Part shown: one piece after another, positions 60,254 through 64,000 of the stretch | How the letters are laid out: each line of letters opens with the position of its first letter | Numbering within the stretch: position 1 is the first letter of the stretch | Source of the DNA: an uncultured Clostridia bacterium | GTDB taxonomy: Bacteria; Bacillota; Clostridia; Christensenellales; Borkfalkiaceae | Length of the DNA: 64,000 nucleotides | Direction: 5' to 3' | Assembly (NCBI GenBank): GCA_944336975.1 | Contig: CALVLH010000001.1 | Location: 244,706-308,705 of the forward strand | Notes under the pieces: generated by a model | What the model saw: the letters and a program-made list of their open reading frames with translations, nothing else | Databases searched by the model: none | What the model was told of the DNA's origin: nothing | Made by a program: the position numbers and the translations under genes

Positions 60254-61771
60254 ATGACAAAAGCGTTAAGAGATAAAATCGTCGAATCGCTGACATCCAT
60301 ATTGCCCATTGCGCTCATCGTCTTTGCGCTGAGCGTTACGATCGCGCCGTTGGATTCGGGGACGTTTGTCCTCTTCTCCGTGGGCGTGTTTTTGCTGATC
60401 GTCGGAATGGGCTGTTTTACGCTGGGCGCGGATATGTCCATGCTCGTCATCGGCGAAAAGATCGGTTCGACCGTCACGCGGACGCGCAAGGTCTGGCTCA
60501 TCGCGCTCATCTCTTTCGTCATCGGCATCATCGTCACGGTCGCGGAGCCGGATCTGCAGATCCTCGCGGAACAGGTGTCCGCCATCAATAATTATATCCT
60601 CATCCTGACCGTCGCGGTCGGCGTGGGGATCTTTCTCATGATCGCCATGCTGCGCATCGTGTTCCGCATTCCGCTTTCCGCGCTCCTCATCGTCTTTTAC
60701 GTCGCGGCGTTTGTTTTGAGCATTTTCGTCCCGCACGATTTCTGGGCGGTGTCCTTCGATTCGGGCGGCGTCACGACGGGACCGATGACCGTTCCCTTCA
60801 TCATGGCGCTCGGCGTGGGCGTCGCGTCCATCCGAAGCGATAAAAAAGGGCAGGACGACTCCTTCGGCCTCGTCGCGCTGTCCAGCGTGGGGCCCATCAT
60901 TGCCGTCCTGGTGCTCGGGATCGCCTTTCAGGTAGAGGGGATCTCCTATGAGATGTCCGAATCGGTTGTGATCGAAAATACTCGGGGCGCATTCTTTGCC
61001 TATCTGCACGGATTCGTCGATTACGGGAAGGAGGTCGCGATCGCGATCAGTCCCATCCTCGTATTTTTTGTGCTGTTTCAGCTTGCGGCGCGCGCTTTCC
61101 ATAAAAAGCAGATCGTCAAGATCATCATCGGATTTTTATATACCTTTTTCGGGCTCGTTCTCTTTCTGACGGGCGCGAACGTCGGGTTCATGCCCGTCGG
61201 TTCGCAGATCGGACAGTCTCTCGCCAAACTGTGGGGCGGCTGGCTCCTCATTCCCGTGGGGATGATCATCGGTTATTTCGTGGTCGCGGCGGAACCCGCC
61301 GTGCACGTTCTCAACAAGCAGGTCGAACGGATGTCCGCAGGCGCGATCACCTCTTCCGCCATGAAGAAGGGGCTTTGCGCGGGCGTGAGCGTGTCCCTCG
61401 GCCTCGCCATGCTGCGCATCCTGACGGGAATCAACATCATGTGGATCCTCATTCCGGGATATGCGATCGCGCTCATCCTGACTTTTTTCACGCCCAAGCT
61501 GTTCACGGGTATCGCGTTCGACTCGGGCGGCGTCGCGAGCGGCGCGATGGTCTCTTCCTTCGTGCTGCCCATGGCGATCGGCGCGTGCTATGCGCTCAAC
61601 GGCGGCACGGAGGCGATCATGACGCAGGCGTTCGGATGCGTTTCCTTCGTCGCGCTCACGCCGCTCATCTCCATTCAGATCCTCGGTATTCTCTATAAGA
61701 GAAAGACGTCGAAGATCAAACGCAACTTCCTCGCCGTCGAGGACAGCATACTGGAATACGAGGTAGATTGA
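60254..61771 (+). CDS. DUF1538 membrane transporter-like protein
   Basis: A 505-residue protein with about 12 membrane helices in two DUF1538 halves; each half carries a repeated SFDSGGVTTGPMTVPFI or AFDSGGVASGAMVSSF motif, likely the transport site. A tandem PII-like protein is encoded 1 base downstream, suggesting regulation by a PII-type switch. The substrate is unknown. The ATG at 60254 has GGAGGG upstream; a short GC hairpin (60219-60238) separates it from rpiB. Confidence 0.88.
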   Translation: MTKALRDKIVESLTSILPIALIVFALSVTIAPLDSGTFVLFSVGVFLLIVGMGCFTLGADMSMLVIGEKIGSTVTRTRKVWLIALISFVIGIIVTVAEPDLQILAEQVSAINNYILILTVAVGVGIFLMIAMLRIVFRIPLSALLIVFYVAAFVLSIFVPHDFWAVSFDSGGVTTGPMTVPFIMALGVGVASIRSDKKGQDDSFGLVALSSVGPIIAVLVLGIAFQVEGISYEMSESVVIENTRGAFFAYLHGFVDYGKEVAIAISPILVFFVLFQLAARAFHKKQIVKIIIGFLYTFFGLVLFLTGANVGFMPVGSQIGQSLAKLWGGWLLIPVGMIIGYFVVAAEPAVHVLNKQVERMSAGAITSSAMKKGLCAGVSVSLGLAMLRILTGINIMWILIPGYAIALILTFFTPKLFTGIAFDSGGVASGAMVSSFVLPMAIGACYALNGGTEAIMTQAFGCVSFVALTPLISIQILGILYKRKTSKIKRNFLAVEDSILEYEVD

Positions 61772-61772
61772 T

Positions 61773-62606
61773 ATGTCGGATAACGTGCGCAAAGAAAAAA
61801 CGACGAAAAAGGCGGGAATGGGAACGGCAGTCCTCGCCGCGGCGAAGAAAGCGACCGCCCGTCCCGAACGCCGCCCCAATCGGGTGAAATTGCTCGTGAG
61901 CATCGTCAATCCGGGAGACGAGGTACGCCTCACGGAAATTCTGAACGACTTTTCCGTATCTTTGAACCATGTCTTTTCGGGGACGGGAACGGCACGTTCC
62001 GCCGTGCTCGATTATCTCGGGATAGGCACGACGGAAAAATCGGTCATGTTCTCGCTCATCCCCGAGAGCGACGAGGAGGCGATCCTGCGCGAGATCCGCA
62101 CGCGGATGTCGCTGTACCTGGTCGGGCGGGGGATCTCCTTCACGTTGCCGCTTTCGGCGATTTCGGAGATCGTGGCAAAGGGCATCGTCGCGGCGGCGAC
62201 GGAAAAAACGGTGGACGGGAGAAAGGTCATGAAAGACGAAAACAGAAAATACGATCTCATCATAGCGGAAGTAGCGGCGGGGTTTGTGGATGACGCGATG
62301 GAGGCGGCGCGTTCCGCCGGCGCGGCGGGCGGTACCATTCTCCGCGCACGGTCGGTCAATAATTCCAAGGCGGAGCAGTTTATCGGCATCTCCTTGCAGA
62401 AAGAGACGGAGATCCTGCTCATTCTCGCTCAACGCGAAGGGAAGACTGCGATCATGAATGCGCTTTCCGAGGCGGCAGGCTTAAAGACGGAAGCGGGCGG
62501 CGTGCTTTTTTCGTTACCTGTGGACAGGACTGTCGGGATCGGCGCGTCGGGCGGGGAAACGGACGCGTCCGCGGCGGAACAGAGCGCAGACGAGGCGAGA
62601 GAATGA
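61773..62606 (+). CDS. Tandem PII-like regulatory protein
   Basis: A 277-residue soluble protein with two ferredoxin-like PII-type units in one chain: the first about 36-130 (VKLLVSIVNPGDEVRLTEIL, GTGTARSAVLDYLGIG), the second about 155-255 (LIIAEVAAGFVDDAMEAARS, GGTILRARSVNNSKAE). The basic N-terminal 35 residues and the acidic tail look disordered. By its place next to DUF1538 it probably gates that transporter in response to a nucleotide or similar signal. Its stop codon overlaps the peptidase E start by 4 bases. Confidence 0.75.
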   Translation: MSDNVRKEKTTKKAGMGTAVLAAAKKATARPERRPNRVKLLVSIVNPGDEVRLTEILNDFSVSLNHVFSGTGTARSAVLDYLGIGTTEKSVMFSLIPESDEEAILREIRTRMSLYLVGRGISFTLPLSAISEIVAKGIVAAATEKTVDGRKVMKDENRKYDLIIAEVAAGFVDDAMEAARSAGAAGGTILRARSVNNSKAEQFIGISLQKETEILLILAQREGKTAIMNALSEAAGLKTEAGGVLFSLPVDRTVGIGASGGETDASAAEQSADEARE

Positions 62607-63301
62607 CAAAGCGTCTCATCTGTATCGGCGGCGGCGAGTTGAAAGACCGCGAAACGTTGGAGATTGACCGCTACATCGCGGAAGAAGCGAAGAGGGCGGC
62701 GGGCGATCGCCGCGCCTGCGGCCTGTTCATTCCCACGGCAAGCCACGACTGTATGCCGTATTATAATACCTTTCATAAGGTATACACGGGGTTGTTCGAT
62801 ATCAAGACGGACGTCGCCCTGACGGTCAACCGCGAGGTCGATCCGGAGAAATTGCGCGTCAAGATCGCGAAGGCGGATTTCATCTATGTGGGCGGCGGGG
62901 ATACCGTCTTTATGCTGCATCACTGGGAACAAACGGGGTTGACGCCGCTTCTGCTCGAGGCGTACGAGCAGGGCAAGCTGCTGTGCGGGCTGTCGGCGGG
63001 GGCGATCTGCTGGTTCGAACAGATGTATTCCGATTCGGTCGTAGAAGGGGAATACCATATTTATGACGGACTCGGTTGGATAAAAGGAAAAATTTCTCCG
63101 CATTATAATGAAAGAACGCTTGACTTTGATAAAATAGTGTTGTATAATAAATGTCGCGCTTGGGGCATTGAGAATAAAGCCGCCCTTGAATTTCGAGACG
63201 GAGAGCCGTACAAGGCGCTCGGGGAAGGGAAGGTCTGGCTGATCGATGGAAATGCAGGCGCATCCGTTCAGAAGACGGAATGGAACGCGGATCAAGCGTA
63301 A
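62603..63301 (+). CDS. Peptidase E-like serine hydrolase (S51 family)
   Basis: A 232-residue S51-family protein: KRLICIGGGELKD start, ADFIYVGGGDTVFMLHHWEQ, and the nucleophile Ser in LCGLSAGAICWF. The family cleaves Asp-X dipeptides or cyanophycin. Around 63060-63160 the DNA turns markedly AT-rich and contains a consensus promoter. Coupled by ATGA overlap to the PII-like gene. Confidence 0.88.
   Translation: MTKRLICIGGGELKDRETLEIDRYIAEEAKRAAGDRRACGLFIPTASHDCMPYYNTFHKVYTGLFDIKTDVALTVNREVDPEKLRVKIAKADFIYVGGGDTVFMLHHWEQTGLTPLLLEAYEQGKLLCGLSAGAICWFEQMYSDSVVEGEYHIYDGLGWIKGKISPHYNERTLDFDKIVLYNKCRAWGIENKAALEFRDGEPYKALGEGKVWLIDGNAGASVQKTEWNADQA
63120..63148 (+). promoter_or_regulatory. Promoter inside the peptidase E gene, probably for tRNA-Leu
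   Basis: TTGACT (63120-63125), 17 bases, TATAAT (63143-63148), within the coding region and 198 bases before tRNA-Leu. No other promoter was seen in the short gap 63302-63345. Confidence 0.55.
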
Positions 63302-63345
63302 AGCTCCGCCTCGGTGATCCCGCCGTGTAAAAATCAGGGAAGAAT

Positions 63346-63428
63346 GCGGACGTGGCGAAATTGGCAGACGCGCAGGTTTCAGGTTCCTGTGGGAGACCAT
63401 GGGGGTTCAAGTCCCTTCGTCCGCACCA
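63346..63428 (+). tRNA. tRNA-Leu (anticodon CAG)
   Basis: An 83-base class II tRNA with acceptor GCGGACG/CGTCCGC, D-arm GTGGCGAAATTGGCAGACGC, anticodon loop TTCAGGT giving CAG, a variable arm (GTGGGAGACCAT), GGTTCAAGTCC T-loop and encoded CCA. Confidence 0.93.
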
Positions 63429-63433
63429 AAAAA

Positions 63434-63468
63434 ACTCGGACAGGCAAACGCCTGTCCGAGTTTTTTTG
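63434..63468 (+). terminator. Terminator of tRNA-Leu
   Basis: A perfect 12-bp stem (63434-63445 with 63450-63461, AAAC loop) and a T-run. Confidence 0.9.
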
Positions 63469-63565
63469 TACCGAACACGCGAAGGGACTTGAGGGTGGAG
63501 AGAATCGCGGGAGCGATTCGTTTGCGGCGAAGAGGCAGGGGGACAGGAGAGAAGGAAACGCAAAC

Positions 63566-63588
63566 TCAACAGCACGGTGTGCTGTTGA
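63566..63588. repeat. Perfect 10-bp inverted repeat between the tRNA-Leu repeats
   Basis: TCAACAGCAC (63566-63575) and GTGCTGTTGA (63579-63588) around GGT. Possibly a recombinase or regulator site, or an RNA hairpin. Confidence 0.5.
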
Positions 63589-63665
63589 TCGGGGCGCGCC
63601 GCCAAAGGCGCAAGTCCCTTCGTCCGCACCATGTTTCGTGGATAAAAATGCTGTCCACGGCAAAA

Positions 63666-63700
63666 GCCCTGAAAAACGATGAGTTTTTCAGGGCCTTTTG
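63666..63700 (+). terminator. Hairpin with terminator features
   Basis: GCCCTGAAAAAC (63666-63677) pairs with GTTTTTCAGGGC (63683-63694), followed by CTTTTG. From here to 63850 the DNA is AT-rich with no gene found. Confidence 0.7.
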
Positions 63701-63853
63701 TTGCTTTTCGAGCAAAAACGCGGCTTTTTGGCTTCGTAAAAATGGGTTTCGATTTTATGCTGTCTTTTACCTGTTTTTGAGTAAAAACAGTACTTGAACC
63801 TTGTTTGATTCTTTGTGCAAGAAAAATTATATATTCACTTACCCTAAATTCTG

Positions 63854-63882
63854 TTGACAGAATAAGATAACGGTGTTATAAT
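63854..63882 (+). promoter_or_regulatory. Consensus promoter of the TetR gene
   Basis: TTGACA (63854-63859), 17 bases, TATAAT (63877-63882). Confidence 0.85.
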
Positions 63883-63893
63883 AACGATGTTAT
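63867..63893. promoter_or_regulatory. Doubled palindromic operator over the TetR promoter
   Basis: ATAAC-GGT-GTTAT (63867-63879) and ATAAC-GAT-GTTAT (63881-63893) are two 13-bp palindromes one base apart, covering the spacer, the -10 box and the start region. They are the expected autoregulatory site of the TetR protein encoded next. Confidence 0.8.
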
Positions 63894-63905
63894 CGGAGGT
63901 AATGA

Positions 63906-64000
63906 ATGAAGTTTAAGGATGAAGAAGCGGTAGGGCAGATTCTGGAGTGTGCAAAAGAGGAATTTATGCAAAAGGGATTTGCAGATGCTTCCATGCGTAC
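63906..64000 (+). CDS. TetR/AcrR family transcriptional regulator (3' end outside window)
   Basis: The first 31 residues (MKFKDEEAVGQILECAKEEF, then MQKGFADASMR) are the start of a TetR DNA-binding domain: helix 1 followed by the F.KGF..AS motif before the helix-turn-helix. GGAGGT lies 5 bases upstream. Codon choice (GGA, GCA, GAT, TTT) is more AT-rich than in neighbouring genes, suggesting transfer. The controlled genes lie outside the window. Confidence 0.8.
   Translation, partial: MKFKDEEAVGQILECAKEEFMQKGFADASMR

Larger units (their letters stand above)
63408..63631 (+). repeat. 21-bp direct repeat of the tRNA-Leu 3' end (candidate attachment sites)
   Basis: The last 21 bases of tRNA-Leu (63408-63428, CAAGTCCCTT-CGTCCGCACCA) recur exactly at 63611-63631; 14 bases of it also occur inverted near 63479-63492 (GCGAAGGGACTTGA). 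Site-specific integrases commonly use tRNA 3' ends as attachment sites and restore them on insertion. The 180-base interval has no gene. Confidence 0.7.

Overview
The window looks like a chromosomal segment of an anaerobic, endospore-forming member of the Clostridia (Bacillota) with fairly high GC (high fifties by eye). The clues are a SpoVAC-SpoVAD-SpoVAE cassette, a TM1266-type [FeFe]-hydrogenase regulator, a Feo iron-uptake operon, a probable Re-type citrate synthase, Gram-positive lipoprotein signals, strong ribosome binding sites, near-perfect TTGACA-N17-TATAAT promoters, and a dnaB / Sua5 / YwlE-like / rpiB neighbourhood. A Christensenellales-like gut lineage is possible, but this is an inference and not proven by the sequence.

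Layout. 0-3 kb: end of a hydrogenase-system regulator, then a NitT/TauT-type ABC transporter. 3-12 kb: a small unknown gene, a decayed ABC-ATPase fragment, and a 2356-residue surface protein (GH43 arabinanase-like head, three lectin-like modules, about 1070 residues of near-identical CxxC repeats, membrane anchor) followed by a lipoprotein. 12-17 kb (minus strand): M18 aminopeptidase, then an ECF sigma factor / membrane anti-sigma / lipoprotein cassette whose two extracytoplasmic proteins share an RsgI-like Asn-Pro module and whose two transcription units share a novel-looking promoter. 17-23 kb: circularly permuted GH3, SIMPL protein, MATE pump, GH13. 23-28 kb: spoVA cassette, DUF1294, esterase plus ATP-grasp enzyme. 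28-34 kb: feoA-feoA-feoB-Cys-rich protein, Re-citrate synthase-like enzyme, Crp/Fnr regulator, thioredoxin, HdeD-like protein. 34-41 kb: amidase, AraC regulator divergent from galT-galK-galE, two unknown membrane proteins, lipoprotein. 42-44.5 kb: tRNA-Arg, a dense DnaA-box cluster, DUF1858, ribokinase, tRNA-Thr. 44.5-50 kb: GH31, an unusual DnaD-type protein with a helicase-loader zinc tail, an alpha/beta-hydrolase. 50-63.3 kb: a long plus-strand run with DUF951, signal peptidase, DegV, ACT, PFL, PepF, DnaB, Sua5, protein-arginine phosphatase, RpiB, DUF1538 with a tandem PII-like protein, and peptidase E. 63.3-64 kb: tRNA-Leu whose 3' end is duplicated, then an AT-richer stretch and a TetR gene with a doubled operator, which together look like the edge of an acquired island.

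How the parts work together. The glycoside hydrolases (GH43, GH3, GH13, GH31), the Leloir galactose operon, ribokinase and RpiB describe a plant-polysaccharide and sugar-fermenting lifestyle. Feo, DUF1858, thioredoxin and the Crp/Fnr regulator fit iron-rich anaerobic redox metabolism. The DnaD-like protein, DnaB with an SSB-like acidic tip, and the DnaA-box cluster form a replication theme spread over 16 kb. The strongest candidate for an undescribed system is the sigma / anti-sigma / lipoprotein locus at 13.5-17.07 kb, because the sequence itself shows matching promoters (10-mer, 13-bp spacer, 10-mer) in front of the sigma gene and the lipoprotein gene.

No CRISPR array, complete insertion sequence, rRNA or recognisable prophage was seen. 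All functions are assigned by eye from protein motifs and gene order; no database search was possible.
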